NCBI GenBank assembly: GCA_964389375.1
Contig: CAYMDP010000032.1
Location: 1-32,857 of the forward strand
Reading direction: 5' to 3'
Source of the DNA: CAYMDP01 sp964389375
GTDB taxonomy: Bacteria; Bdellovibrionota; Bdellovibrionia; Bdellovibrionales; UBA1609
Length of the DNA: 32,857 bases
In this document: piece after piece, positions 14,056 to 22,017 of the stretch
How positions within the stretch are numbered: position 1 is the stretch's first letter
Layout of the letters: each line of letters opens with the position of its first letter
Notes under the pieces: generated by a model
Seen by the model: the letters and a program-made list of their open reading frames with translations, nothing else
Told to the model about the DNA's origin: nothing
Database searches by the model: none
Made by a program: the position numbers and the translations under genes

Positions 14056-15336
14056 TTAAGAGACGGTAATCCCGCGAGCGGCGATCCAAGGAGCTTTGCG
14101 GCTTCCAAAATCAACCTGTTCTTTAGAAATACCAGTGATTTGATTCAAGATTTCAAAAATATTTCCAGAAATCATGACCTCAGAAACGGCGAACTGAATT
14201 TCTCCGTCTTTGACATAAAAACTATTTTTTGCAACCCCAGAAAAGTCACCGTTTGATCCGGGAGCTCCTCCAGAAATCCTGCCAAGCAAAAGCCCTTCTT
14301 TGATATTTCCAAGAAGCTCGCTTTTGGTTTTGTCTCCAGAACTAAACTGAAGATGGGCACAACTGCTGGGAGATCGAGCTTTTCCAACTTTTCGAGCTGA
14401 GTGGTCGTCCAGGGCAAAGTTTTTTAACACTCCATTTGCGATTAAACAAAAGTCGCTGCTTTGGTATCCGTCCGGAGTGACAAATTCTTTCCAGGTCGAT
14501 CCTGCGTCCGTCGGCCGATTCCATAAACTGATCATGGGGCTAAGGACTTGCTGATCCATTTTGTCTTTAAGAAGGCTTGTTCCATCGATCAACTTAGGGC
14601 CTGTCAAGTGGGCGCCGAACATCCACCAAACTTCATTTAGCGAAGAGGGGGATATCAGTATTTCGCCCTTAAACTTGTGCCCGATGGGTTTGTGATTTAG
14701 TTGTGCAGCACTTTCTAGAATTTGATCTCGGACCAGGCCGGAGTCGTGAAAAGCCTTTGCCAGATCTAGAGAACTCAACTGAGTGTAATTAAAGGAGGTG
14801 GTTTTGCCATTATCCTTACTTGCGAACATGGTTCCGAAACCATATCCACCTTCTTTTTTGTGGAACTCAATTCCTTTTGTATTTACCAGGACACTTCTTG
14901 AGATGTTGTATTCAACGACGGCGGTCTCGATGATCGTTTTTGGGGAATTTTCTTTAGCCCAATTTTTAAACTCCATTAAGCGCTCAAACATCAGGTCTTG
15001 ATTTGGAGCCATGGGGCCCGACTGAAATTCGTTTTTTGGCTGTTTGTCGGCAAGGGCTCGAGCTGGATCCTCGGGAGAAGACTGACACTGTTCGGTGAGT
15101 TGGTTTGCTGCAGTCTCTAAGTCATCATCAGAAATCTGGTTGATGCTTAGGCTTGAATAACGCCCATTAAAAATCGCTTTTAGATTAAGATCTTGTTTGG
15201 TCAGAGTGCGAAACAGACTTAGCTTCCCACCTTCAATGCTTAACTCGTGCTTTTCGCTTTCAGAAAACTGAATTTGAGAGTCACTCGCACCTTTTGATTT
15301 TAACAATTTCATTAGTTTTTCTGCGACTTCAAGCAT
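14056..15336 (-). CDS. tldE: TldE/PmbA, non-catalytic subunit of the TldD/E protease
   Basis: 426 residues from the ATG at 15334-15336; GGAGG lies eight bases upstream inside the end of tldD, so the longer frame to 15444 is rejected. TldE lacks the metal site and pairs with TldD to make a cytoplasmic zinc protease that digests unfolded small peptides, matures microcin B17-like peptides and removes antitoxins (known in Escherichia coli). Visible family pattern: an N-terminal helical domain, the V-N-T-K-G segment near 175, and a C-terminal G-L-L-L-G-R-I-S-G-G with G-D-F-S-G-V-A (the usual G-x-F-S). Start follows the tldD stop after one base, indicating coupling. No peptide-modification genes are close by. 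Confidence 0.9.
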   Translation of the reverse strand: MLEVAEKLMKLLKSKGASDSQIQFSESEKHELSIEGGKLSLFRTLTKQDLNLKAIFNGRYSSLSINQISDDDLETAANQLTEQCQSSPEDPARALADKQPKNEFQSGPMAPNQDLMFERLMEFKNWAKENSPKTIIETAVVEYNISRSVLVNTKGIEFHKKEGGYGFGTMFASKDNGKTTSFNYTQLSSLDLAKAFHDSGLVRDQILESAAQLNHKPIGHKFKGEILISPSSLNEVWWMFGAHLTGPKLIDGTSLLKDKMDQQVLSPMISLWNRPTDAGSTWKEFVTPDGYQSSDFCLIANGVLKNFALDDHSARKVGKARSPSSCAHLQFSSGDKTKSELLGNIKEGLLLGRISGGAPGSNGDFSGVAKNSFYVKDGEIQFAVSEVMISGNIFEILNQITGISKEQVDFGSRKAPWIAARGITVS

Positions 15337-15337
15337 C

Positions 15338-16708
15338 TTATTGTCCTCCAATATGAATGCGGCACTGGATTGCGGGCCCGGCCATTCCAACCGGCATAAT
15401 TTGTTTTTTGCCGCAATATCCTGCGGACTCCCAAGCAAAATCATCAGAAACAGCCTTCACCGACTTCAACATATCGAAAGCGACTCCAGAGATGGTGGTG
15501 TCTCGAATGGCCCGTCCGAGCTTTCCATTTTTAATTTCGTATCCCATTGCAACTCCAAACATAAATTCGCTTGTCGTATCGGCCTGTCCATTTGCCGGGC
15601 TTTTAAGGTAATAGCCCTTCTCAATCGACGAGATCATGTCTGAGATTTTAGACTTTCCGGGAAGAATGGCCGTATTGCGCATACGGATCAGGGGTTCATC
15701 AAAAAAATCGAAAGCTCGAGCATGGCCCCGGCTTTCAGACTCGAAGTGGTCCGCGGTCTCGCGGTTGTGCATAAAGGTCTTAAGCACACCATTTTCGATA
15801 ATCACACTGTCTTTAGTTTCGGTCCCCTCGTCGTCGATGTAAACCGGGACGGGGCAGGTTTCCCCAAGGGCTGTATGGGCAAAATCCACCAAAGAGACTA
15901 AGGGACTTGCGACGACAGAATTTAAAAGTTCTCCAGCGACGGAGCCCCCGAGGACTAGATCGGCCTCAGTTGTATGCCCAATCGCCTCGTGAGCAAGGAT
16001 GCCTGCTAGATCAGGATCTAAAATCACCTCATGATTTCCCGCTTCTGCTTGAGTCCCTTCGGCTTTCTTCAATAGATCTTCATGCAGAAGGTCGATTTTT
16101 GAATACAGAGTTTCGGGTTGAGTGAATTGATCCTGGAATTGGCCAAGGCCTCCAAAGGACTTCTGCAGAGAAACGGGACCGGCCGGACTTGGAGCGGTTA
16201 GCTGAATGACAATATGGGTTCGCGGAGTGTAGCTATAGGCTTCGGATCCAAATGAAGTGAATAGGTTTTTTTCCATATCAATCGCCCGAAGAGAGACCGT
16301 ACGGCTGAGCAGCTTGGGGTAAGTTGTTTCGATGTAAGAGTCCAGGGCTTTTAAAAAGTCGAGAAGCTGTTGAGTCTTCCAAGCCGGTTTTCCAGGCCGG
16401 AGATCGAAATTTTTAACGAAGGGATTTACGGTCTTCAGGCGTCCATGACTCAGATTTTTTTGGCTGAGAAAGTCTGCGTTTTTGCGTGCGGCAGAGATCG
16501 TCTTTTCGATCTTTAGGGGGCTGACTTCGGAGTCCGAAGCAAAGCCCCATGCACCTTTTTCGAAAAACCTTGCCGAGATTCCGCTTTTTCTTTGAACTTC
16601 ATTTCGAACAAGTTCACCTTTTTGCAGGCTTAGGTTTGTGTTGTGATTTTGATGCCAGCGCAGCTCGCCTTGGCCTTCAATATGTTTGCCGTAAGTTTTA
16701 AGTTCCAT
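15338..16708 (-). CDS. tldD: TldD, zinc metalloprotease subunit
   Basis: 456 residues from ATG at 16706-16708, with AAGGGGG ten bases upstream; a longer frame to 16834 has no support. The active site H-E-A-I-G-H (residues 240-245) provides two zinc-binding His and the catalytic Glu; the cysteine of G-Y-C-G-K (residue ~432) is in the place of the third metal ligand known from the family. The end V-G-M-A-G-P-A also matches. Together with TldE it forms a barrel-like dimer that cleaves peptides threaded into it. Its operon consists of tldD and tldE only. Targets here are unknown; a peptide antitoxin or a modified peptide elsewhere in the genome would be plausible. Confidence 0.93.
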   Translation of the reverse strand: MELKTYGKHIEGQGELRWHQNHNTNLSLQKGELVRNEVQRKSGISARFFEKGAWGFASDSEVSPLKIEKTISAARKNADFLSQKNLSHGRLKTVNPFVKNFDLRPGKPAWKTQQLLDFLKALDSYIETTYPKLLSRTVSLRAIDMEKNLFTSFGSEAYSYTPRTHIVIQLTAPSPAGPVSLQKSFGGLGQFQDQFTQPETLYSKIDLLHEDLLKKAEGTQAEAGNHEVILDPDLAGILAHEAIGHTTEADLVLGGSVAGELLNSVVASPLVSLVDFAHTALGETCPVPVYIDDEGTETKDSVIIENGVLKTFMHNRETADHFESESRGHARAFDFFDEPLIRMRNTAILPGKSKISDMISSIEKGYYLKSPANGQADTTSEFMFGVAMGYEIKNGKLGRAIRDTTISGVAFDMLKSVKAVSDDFAWESAGYCGKKQIMPVGMAGPAIQCRIHIGGQ

Positions 16709-16888
16709 CTGAGATGCCCCCTTGAAAGCTTGTCTGCCAGATCTAGCAGCAGAAGGGGCTTTGGGTCCAGCCGCAAAGCAGCTCGTCGCAGAGCAAACTT
16801 CTCGCTCTTCTTCTTGGCCTGTGCTATCTGGCACCTGAACTGCAACGACTAGGCATTAACGAGCGCCAGAACTAGGAGAAGTTGAGTG

Positions 16889-17431
16889 ATGACAAGGTTT
16901 TCAAGGTTTACGGCATTTTTAGGCCTAGTAAGTTTTACCCTTTTGTTCACGGTTTTCGCAGCCTATGGGGTGGAGCCAGAATATCTCTATAGCACCCCGA
17001 ATATCCAGATTCGCAAGGTCGATAGTAACCTGATTGAGGTTAAGATGCGGGTTGAGATTGATCACAATACCCACACAAAATTTGAAGCCGGCGACTTGGT
17101 CTACCGAATTGTCCGAAATGATTTGGGCTTAATGACGAGCTTTAAGGTCCTCAAAGATCGCGACTTGCGCCGACAAAAGCCGGCAGATGGGCTAACAGGA
17201 GAGGACTATTTTGGAGAATCTGAAGGAGAAGGTTATATTGAGGACTCTTGGAATATAGTTTTTCGTCTAGAGCATCGATATATTTTGGGCAAGCGCCTAG
17301 CTACGTTAATCGAGCGCTTAGAAAACTCCAGTGGCGGATATTGTGTTCCACTTCTTAGTTCTGCGAAGACCTTGGTGAGTGCTCCCGAGCGAGGGGGACG
17401 ACTTCCTCCAATAGATCCCACAGGAATGTAA
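16889..17431 (+). CDS. Secreted protein of unknown function
   Basis: 180 residues from ATG 16889 (a GTG directly before it at 16886 is equally possible; AGGAG lies seven to ten bases upstream). Residues ~6-28 form a Sec signal peptide ending near F-A-A-Y-G. The mature part (about 150 residues) alternates beta strands and polar loops, with one cysteine, and no repeats or catalytic motif that I recognise. It is divergent from tldD and 12 bases upstream of the carbonic anhydrase start, so it may share a transcript with that gene. No function can be offered. Confidence 0.65.
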   Translation: MTRFSRFTAFLGLVSFTLLFTVFAAYGVEPEYLYSTPNIQIRKVDSNLIEVKMRVEIDHNTHTKFEAGDLVYRIVRNDLGLMTSFKVLKDRDLRRQKPADGLTGEDYFGESEGEGYIEDSWNIVFRLEHRYILGKRLATLIERLENSSGGYCVPLLSSAKTLVSAPERGGRLPPIDPTGM

Positions 17432-17443
17432 AGGCGTCGCCAT

Positions 17444-18106
17444 TTGAAAAAGCTACTCCGTGGAATTTCAGATTATAGGAAGCGAGTCCGGCCCCTGACC
17501 AGAGAGACTTTTGCTCGGCTAGCTTTGGGCCAGTCTCCCGATGCACTCTTGGTGACTTGTTCAGACTCTCGAGTGGCGCCGAATATTTTTTCGTCGACGG
17601 AACCGGGGGATCTTTTTGTTGTGCGCAATGTGGGAAACCTGATTCCTCCTTGCTGCGGTCCCTCGAGACCGGGTCATGATGCATCTGAAGCCGCTGCACT
17701 AGAGTTTGCGGTTCGGGTGTTAAAGGTTTCCAACATTATCATTTGTGGGCATTCAGAATGTGGCGCCATGCAGGCTCTTTTGTCTGGACGTTCGGACCTT
17801 CCAGAGCTTCGATCCTGGTTGACGCATGGACAAATGTCTTTAGAGACCTTTCATAAAGATGGACCACTGAACCCCAATTTATCTCTTCATAATCAACTGT
17901 CCCAAGTGAATGTTCTGAAGCAAGTCGAGCATTTGCTAAGCCACCCTTCTGTCGAAGACGCGGTGAAGAACGGAAAACTGAGGATTCATCCCTGGTGGTT
18001 TGATATTGCCAATGCCGATCTTCATGCCTTCGTCAAAAGTTCGGGACAGTTTGAATTGATGGACGAAGCCTTAATCGAAAATCTTATTGCAGAAATTGGG
18101 GCTTAG
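17444..18106 (+). CDS. Beta-class carbonic anhydrase
   Basis: 220 residues from a TTG start at 17444 (AAAGG lies about 12 bases upstream). Cytoplasmic zinc enzyme interconverting CO2 and bicarbonate, supplying bicarbonate for carboxylation reactions. The metal ligands and catalytic pair are clear: C-S-D-S-R (residues 39-43: zinc Cys39, Asp41, Arg43) and C-G-H-S-E-C-G-A-M (zinc His103 and Cys106); R-N-V-G-N is at 61-65. The length fits bacterial beta-CAs. It is followed closely by the rRNA methyltransferase-like gene, whose longest frame overlaps its end by 20 bases. Confidence 0.93.
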   Translation: MKKLLRGISDYRKRVRPLTRETFARLALGQSPDALLVTCSDSRVAPNIFSSTEPGDLFVVRNVGNLIPPCCGPSRPGHDASEAAALEFAVRVLKVSNIIICGHSECGAMQALLSGRSDLPELRSWLTHGQMSLETFHKDGPLNPNLSLHNQLSQVNVLKQVEHLLSHPSVEDAVKNGKLRIHPWWFDIANADLHAFVKSSGQFELMDEALIENLIAEIGA

Positions 18107-18110
18107 TTTT

Positions 18111-19061
18111 TTGGCCACCTCAGCGGTAGATTTTTTTTCTTCACAAGAGATCTGTCACGGTTACCTGGCGCCAGACGGCTTTGCTAAGGAACTAAAATCC
18201 GAGCTTAAAGGCCCAATTTTTGAGTGCGACCACCTTTTAATTTGTCCTGGGGAAGTTCAGCGAGTCAGTTGGATTCAAAATATATTTTTTGATCTAAAGC
18301 TTCAAAAAATTCAGTCGATCAAAGACGGGGCAAATGTCCTAAGAGGAATTCAAAGAAATTGGGCGCATTATTCTTTTTTAGAGCATCGTAGGGCCCAATT
18401 GCTTCAGGAGGCTCTTCCAAAAATTAGCAATAAACCAATCGATTTTTTAAGTCCTTTGCCCAAAGCTCCTATGGGGGGCTGGACCCTCTTGGAGCGAGAT
18501 CTGATGGCTTATAGTCCCAAATGTTTAAGTCCATTCCCGATGGGCGAAATTCATTTTAAGGAAGATAAAATAAACCCTCCCTCAAGAGCCTATCTAAAAC
18601 TTTGGGAGCTTTTCACTAGTAAAGAGTTTTCGCCAAAGGCTGGAGAAGTTTGTTTAGATCTTGGCGCGTCCCCCGGTGGATGGACTTGGGTTCTTGCTCA
18701 GTTAAAGACACAAGTTTTAAGCGTAGATAAAGCGGAGCTAGATCCTCGCTTAATGTCCCAGCCGAATGTGAAGTTTATAAAAGAGAGTGCCTTTGGCCTA
18801 AGGCCAGAGACCTTTCAGCCTGTGGATTGGCTGTTTTCGGACATTATCTGTTATCCGGACCGTCTTTTAAAGCTGGTTGAAAATTGGCTTGGAAGCGGGA
18901 AGGTAAAAAATCTGGTGTGCACCATTAAATTTCAGGGAGAAACCGATCATCAGGTTTTAAACGAGTTCCTAAAAATTCCAGGCTCTGAAGCCTGCCATTT
19001 GTTTCATAATAAACACGAGCTGATGTTTTTTGTCCTTGATCAAAAATTAAGGTCCGAGTAA
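18111..19061 (+). CDS. RlmM-like FtsJ-family ribose 2'-O-methyltransferase
   Basis: 316 residues from a TTG at 18111, behind G-G-G-G in the end of the carbonic anhydrase gene; a TTG at 18087 would overlap that gene. The C-terminal half has the FtsJ/RrmJ Rossmann fold: P-P-S-R-A-Y-L-K-L (substrate Lys), C-L-D-L-G-A-S-P-G-G-W-T (SAM motif I), S-V-D-K, F-S-D-I, then T-I-K-F-Q-G and K-H-E-L, giving the family's K-D-K-E catalytic tetrad. The P-S-R-A-x-L-K-L-x-E-x-F and D-L-G-A-x-P-G-G-W-T combination is closest to RlmM, which methylates C2498 of 23S rRNA. The N-terminal ~170 residues would replace its THUMP-containing region but are short and divergent. Cytoplasmic. Confidence 0.75.
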   Translation: MATSAVDFFSSQEICHGYLAPDGFAKELKSELKGPIFECDHLLICPGEVQRVSWIQNIFFDLKLQKIQSIKDGANVLRGIQRNWAHYSFLEHRRAQLLQEALPKISNKPIDFLSPLPKAPMGGWTLLERDLMAYSPKCLSPFPMGEIHFKEDKINPPSRAYLKLWELFTSKEFSPKAGEVCLDLGASPGGWTWVLAQLKTQVLSVDKAELDPRLMSQPNVKFIKESAFGLRPETFQPVDWLFSDIICYPDRLLKLVENWLGSGKVKNLVCTIKFQGETDHQVLNEFLKIPGSEACHLFHNKHELMFFVLDQKLRSE

Positions 19062-19100
19062 TCCAAAGGATCTGATTTTGGGGTCTTCTGGGGGGCAATT

Positions 19101-19646
19101 ATGTTAGGTTTTTTATTTTCTTTGGTTTTTTCATTCTTTTTGTTTTTAGCTTCTGCAGAAGTTCCAAATCTTCCGCCATCTCCTTGTTACGGTGGATGTA
19201 ATGCCGAAATGGAAGATATTCTTAAGCAATTCGAAACCCATACTCATCCGGTGCAACTAAGCCCGGGCCTCTACAGTGGAGAGTGTCGATACCTAAGTGT
19301 CGACTACGATCCAGATCATACCCATTATTCGGTGGTCATGTTGGATCGTCTTCTTAGCGGAGAAATATATTTCTCTACGATCTTTGGATTCTTTTTCGAG
19401 CCGAACCCCTTCGAGACTTGGAGTTTAGAACAAGCGCGCCTTGAAATGAGTCCGACTTGGAAAGAGATTGGCAAGTTAACTGAAATCGAAAATTCTAGCC
19501 GGGTCGCAGTTCTATATCCCGAAAGCCCTCCTTATATATATTGGATGAGGCAAAACCCAGTTTCAGGGGATATCTATTATATTGCCTATCTCGGTGGGGC
19601 CTATTTAAGAGCCTTTTGTCGGCTAAAAAGTCACACTCAAGACTAA
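19101..19646 (+). CDS. Secreted protein with paired cysteines, unknown function
   Basis: 181 residues. Residues 2-19 are a strongly hydrophobic signal peptide ending A-S-A-E. The mature N-terminus holds C-Y-G-G-C and a third and fourth Cys appear later (E-C-R-Y and F-C-R-L), enough for two disulfides. The centre is rich in Tyr, Phe and Ser (P-P-Y-I-Y-W-M), consistent with a beta fold. No family recognised. It starts 39 bases after the methyltransferase gene and ends 124 bases before the motor-like operon. Confidence 0.65.
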   Translation: MLGFLFSLVFSFFLFLASAEVPNLPPSPCYGGCNAEMEDILKQFETHTHPVQLSPGLYSGECRYLSVDYDPDHTHYSVVMLDRLLSGEIYFSTIFGFFFEPNPFETWSLEQARLEMSPTWKEIGKLTEIENSSRVAVLYPESPPYIYWMRQNPVSGDIYYIAYLGGAYLRAFCRLKSHTQD

Positions 19647-19702
19647 AGTCTTCACGTCCCATCTTTTCGCTCAAAAAATAAATGGTCCAAAGGTCTAGTT
19701 TT

Positions 19703-19724
19703 AGGCGTGCGATTAATCTCGCCT
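19703..19724. promoter_or_regulatory. Nested dyad upstream of the motor-like operon
   Basis: AGGCG (19703-19707) and CGCCT (19720-19724) enclose the perfect palindrome GATTAATC (19711-19718). It lies about 45 bases before the lipoprotein start and could be an operator. No convincing -35/-10 pair or flagellar-type sigma-28 promoter was found next to it. Confidence 0.35.
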
Positions 19725-19770
19725 CATTAAAGCTCCGAAATGACACATATGGAACCTTGGAGCAAACGCC

Positions 19771-20406
19771 ATGATTAAATATTATTGGGTACTTAGGATA
19801 ATAAAAGTGATTTTATTTACATCACTTCCGCTGCTTTTGTCATCCTGCATGATGAGCCCTACTAAACCTCAGCTTAATGTGGTTTCAGATCCGCCCGGTG
19901 CTGAAGTCTCTTTAATTCTGCGCGGAGGGGTCATTCAAAAACTTGGACCCACACCTTTGATCGTGGATGAAGCCACACTGTCACGCGCAGAGAATTCTGT
20001 TCTTCGTTTGAGACTCGAAAAGGTTGGTTACGAAGTTGAAAGTCTTTTTCTAGATCTTGTTAGCGGTAAAGTTTTGGGTGAGGTCAACGTCAAGATGAAT
20101 GCTTCTGTCGACTGGAAGCAGGCCTATGTGGATCCTGCGGCAAAACGCTATCTTGAAGATGTTGCAAACTTGACGGCAGAAATTCAGGGCGCCTTGATGC
20201 GAAACGATTCGGTCCGCGCCGAACAACAGGCCCGTACACTTGTGACAAGGTACCCGAATCTAGCGGTAGGCTGGACCCTTCTTGGAAACGTCTTCTACCT
20301 TCAGAATCGACGAAGCGAAGCACTAGAGTCTTATAATAAATCTTTAAGTCTGGATCCCGCGAATACGGAAACCAAGCGCGTGATCGACAGAATGATGAAG
20401 ATGTAA
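19771..20406 (+). CDS. PEGA-domain and TPR lipoprotein, first gene of the motor-like operon
   Basis: 211 residues. A hydrophobic segment ends L-L-L-S-S-C (lipid Cys about 26). Residues ~34-110 fit a PEGA domain: N-V-V-S-D-P-P-G-A-E-V near the start, G-P-T-P-L near 68, then long beta strands. Residues ~130-205 form helices including one clear TPR (G-W-T-L-L-G-N-V-F-Y ... A-L-E-S-Y-N-K-S-L-S-L-D-P). PEGA domains often bind or sit near cell-wall and outer-membrane structures; TPRs make protein contacts. The start has GGAG ten bases upstream. Only 16 bases separate it from motA, so it is very likely a part of the same machine. Confidence 0.8.
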   Translation: MIKYYWVLRIIKVILFTSLPLLLSSCMMSPTKPQLNVVSDPPGAEVSLILRGGVIQKLGPTPLIVDEATLSRAENSVLRLRLEKVGYEVESLFLDLVSGKVLGEVNVKMNASVDWKQAYVDPAAKRYLEDVANLTAEIQGALMRNDSVRAEQQARTLVTRYPNLAVGWTLLGNVFYLQNRRSEALESYNKSLSLDPANTETKRVIDRMMKM

Positions 20407-20422
20407 AAGGGGCTATGAAGTT

Positions 20423-21223
20423 ATGACACATTTATTTGGATTTTTACTGGCGATCGGACTGTTAAAGGCGGCGTCACTGATTCTGAAGCTTGAATCCAAC
20501 TTTTATTTGGATGAAGTCGCAGCCATCATGGTTATCGGCGGCACTCTTTGTGCGGCGATCATTACCTACCCAATGTCGGATTTGGGAAAGATGCTTATGG
20601 CCTTCGTTAGGATCGCGAAGAAGAACCCAGAGAATAGAGAATTTACCGTGCGCCAACTTGTTGAGTTGTCTCAGGCGGCTCAGGCCTCTCGTTCGGCTTT
20701 GACTGAGGTTTCTCAAAGCCCGGGACTGAATCCATTTTTGAAAGACGGCATTGATTTGATTCTTTCTGGATTTAGTAAAAATGATCTTGAAGATATCATG
20801 GCTGAGCGTCTTTATCGTGACCGCGAAAGAGAAGAAGTCTACGGAAATATTTTACGAACTCTTTCGAAGTATCCACCGGCCTTCGGACTGGTTGGAACTG
20901 TTTTGGGTCTAGTTTCAGTTATGAAATCGGTTTCCGCCGGGGCCAGTGCCGCTGAGATCGGTGTGAATATGGCTCTTGCACTTGTGGCCACATTTTACGG
21001 ATTAATTTTTGCCAACTTTGTTTTAGTTCCGATGAGTGAGAATTTATTCAATAAGTCGAGTGTCAATATGACTCACCGAGAGTTGATGCTAGAAGGTCTT
21101 TTGATGATTCACGAAAAAACTTCGCCGATTGTCATTCAAGAGAAGTTGAATTCGTACCTGCCGCCTTTAAAACGAAAAGATTATGTCGGGTTGAATGCTA
21201 GAAGTGAGGAGATGGCCGCTTGA
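20423..21223 (+). CDS. motA: MotA-family stator protein (ion channel, inner membrane)
   Basis: 266 residues, four predicted membrane segments: ~3-20, ~32-50, ~153-172 and ~183-203. The large cytoplasmic loop between helices 2 and 3 contains E-R-L-Y-R-D-R-E-R-E-E (residues ~128-138), the charged stretch that in MotA touches FliG. The third helix contains the conserved Pro and Gly (P-P-A-F-G-L-V-G-T-V-L-G-L). With MotB it forms the 5:2 stator complex that turns ion flow into torque. No long coiled-coil tail is present, so it is not a ZorA-type protein. The gene ends overlapping the TTG start of motB by one codon region. Neighbours are not flagellar genes, so the machine it drives may not be a flagellum. 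Confidence 0.88.
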   Translation: MTHLFGFLLAIGLLKAASLILKLESNFYLDEVAAIMVIGGTLCAAIITYPMSDLGKMLMAFVRIAKKNPENREFTVRQLVELSQAAQASRSALTEVSQSPGLNPFLKDGIDLILSGFSKNDLEDIMAERLYRDREREEVYGNILRTLSKYPPAFGLVGTVLGLVSVMKSVSAGASAAEIGVNMALALVATFYGLIFANFVLVPMSENLFNKSSVNMTHRELMLEGLLMIHEKTSPIVIQEKLNSYLPPLKRKDYVGLNARSEEMAA

Positions 21224-22017
21224 AGAATCGTGCGAGTCGTACATCAGATCGTAAACTTCGTTTTCGACGAAGTTCGCATCCTGCTGAGGGGGATCATAAC
21301 TCCAACTGGGCGATTTCTTATGGCGATATGATTACGCTGCTTCTTGCCTTTTTCGTTCTCTTCTTTAGCGTGGATGCTCGAAAGACAGAAGTTGATAATT
21401 TGCATCTGATGATTTCAGAAGAGTTTAATAAACATCTAGCGAATCAAGACAAACTAATCTCTAAGACGGTTTGGGGTGCTTCAGGATCTAAAACTGAGGG
21501 AAGTTTTGCCGGAATGCAAAACGAGCTTGCAGAGCTTTTTGAAGTGAAGTCCACAGTGCAGGGAAATAAACTGGTTGTTGAGTTTCCGAATATCAGTTTT
21601 TTTGGTTCAGCCGATTATAAGTTGACTCCGGATGGGACGAAAGCTCTGCAAAGATTTGCGGGACTCTTTCAAAATTTTTCTGGACGCATGCGTTTAATCG
21701 TTCGGGGATATACCGACAATCGTCCCTTAAAGTCGCGGTCGAACTTCTTCTTAAGTGACAATATTGAGCTTTCGGCCTTTAGAGCCATTTCTGCCCTTAG
21801 AGTGCTAGAAAAGTCGGGAATTCCCTTTCATGTAATGCGAATCGGTGGCTACGGAGAATCGGATAAATCGGGCGAAAGAAGTCCAGCCAATGTTCAAGCT
21901 CAAGATAGAAAAATTGTTTTGGTCGTCGAGCCCCTGGATCAGACAGAACGGGGTGTTCCAGATAGCCAATGGTCACGTGTGAAGCAAGAAGTCCCGAAAA
22001 CCGGGGAGGAACAATGA
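21220..22017 (+). CDS. motB: MotB-family stator protein with OmpA-like peptidoglycan-binding domain
   Basis: 265 residues from the TTG at 21220 overlapping the motA stop (TTGA), with GGAG nine bases upstream. The N-terminal cytoplasmic part is basic; W-A-I-S-Y-G-D-M-I-T-L-L-L-A-F-F (residues 30-45) contains the ion-carrying Asp36 at the head of the single membrane helix. Residues ~125-235 are an OmpA/MotB C-terminal domain: F-G-S-A-D-Y-K-L-T-P-D-G, R-G-Y-T-D-N-R near 164-170, and the later R-I-G-G-Y-G-E-S-D. This anchors the stator to peptidoglycan. The stop overlaps the next start (ATGA at 22014-22017), so translation is coupled to the FliF/FliG-like gene. Confidence 0.9.
   Translation: MKNRASRTSDRKLRFRRSSHPAEGDHNSNWAISYGDMITLLLAFFVLFFSVDARKTEVDNLHLMISEEFNKHLANQDKLISKTVWGASGSKTEGSFAGMQNELAELFEVKSTVQGNKLVVEFPNISFFGSADYKLTPDGTKALQRFAGLFQNFSGRMRLIVRGYTDNRPLKSRSNFFLSDNIELSAFRAISALRVLEKSGIPFHVMRIGGYGESDKSGERSPANVQAQDRKIVLVVEPLDQTERGVPDSQWSRVKQEVPKTGEEQ

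Noticed and set aside
20423..22017. MotA/MotB pair as a Zorya anti-phage system (ZorA/ZorB)
   Set aside because: MotA has no long coiled-coil tail, and no helicase, nuclease or ZorC-E-like gene follows; the downstream gene is FliF/FliG-like instead.
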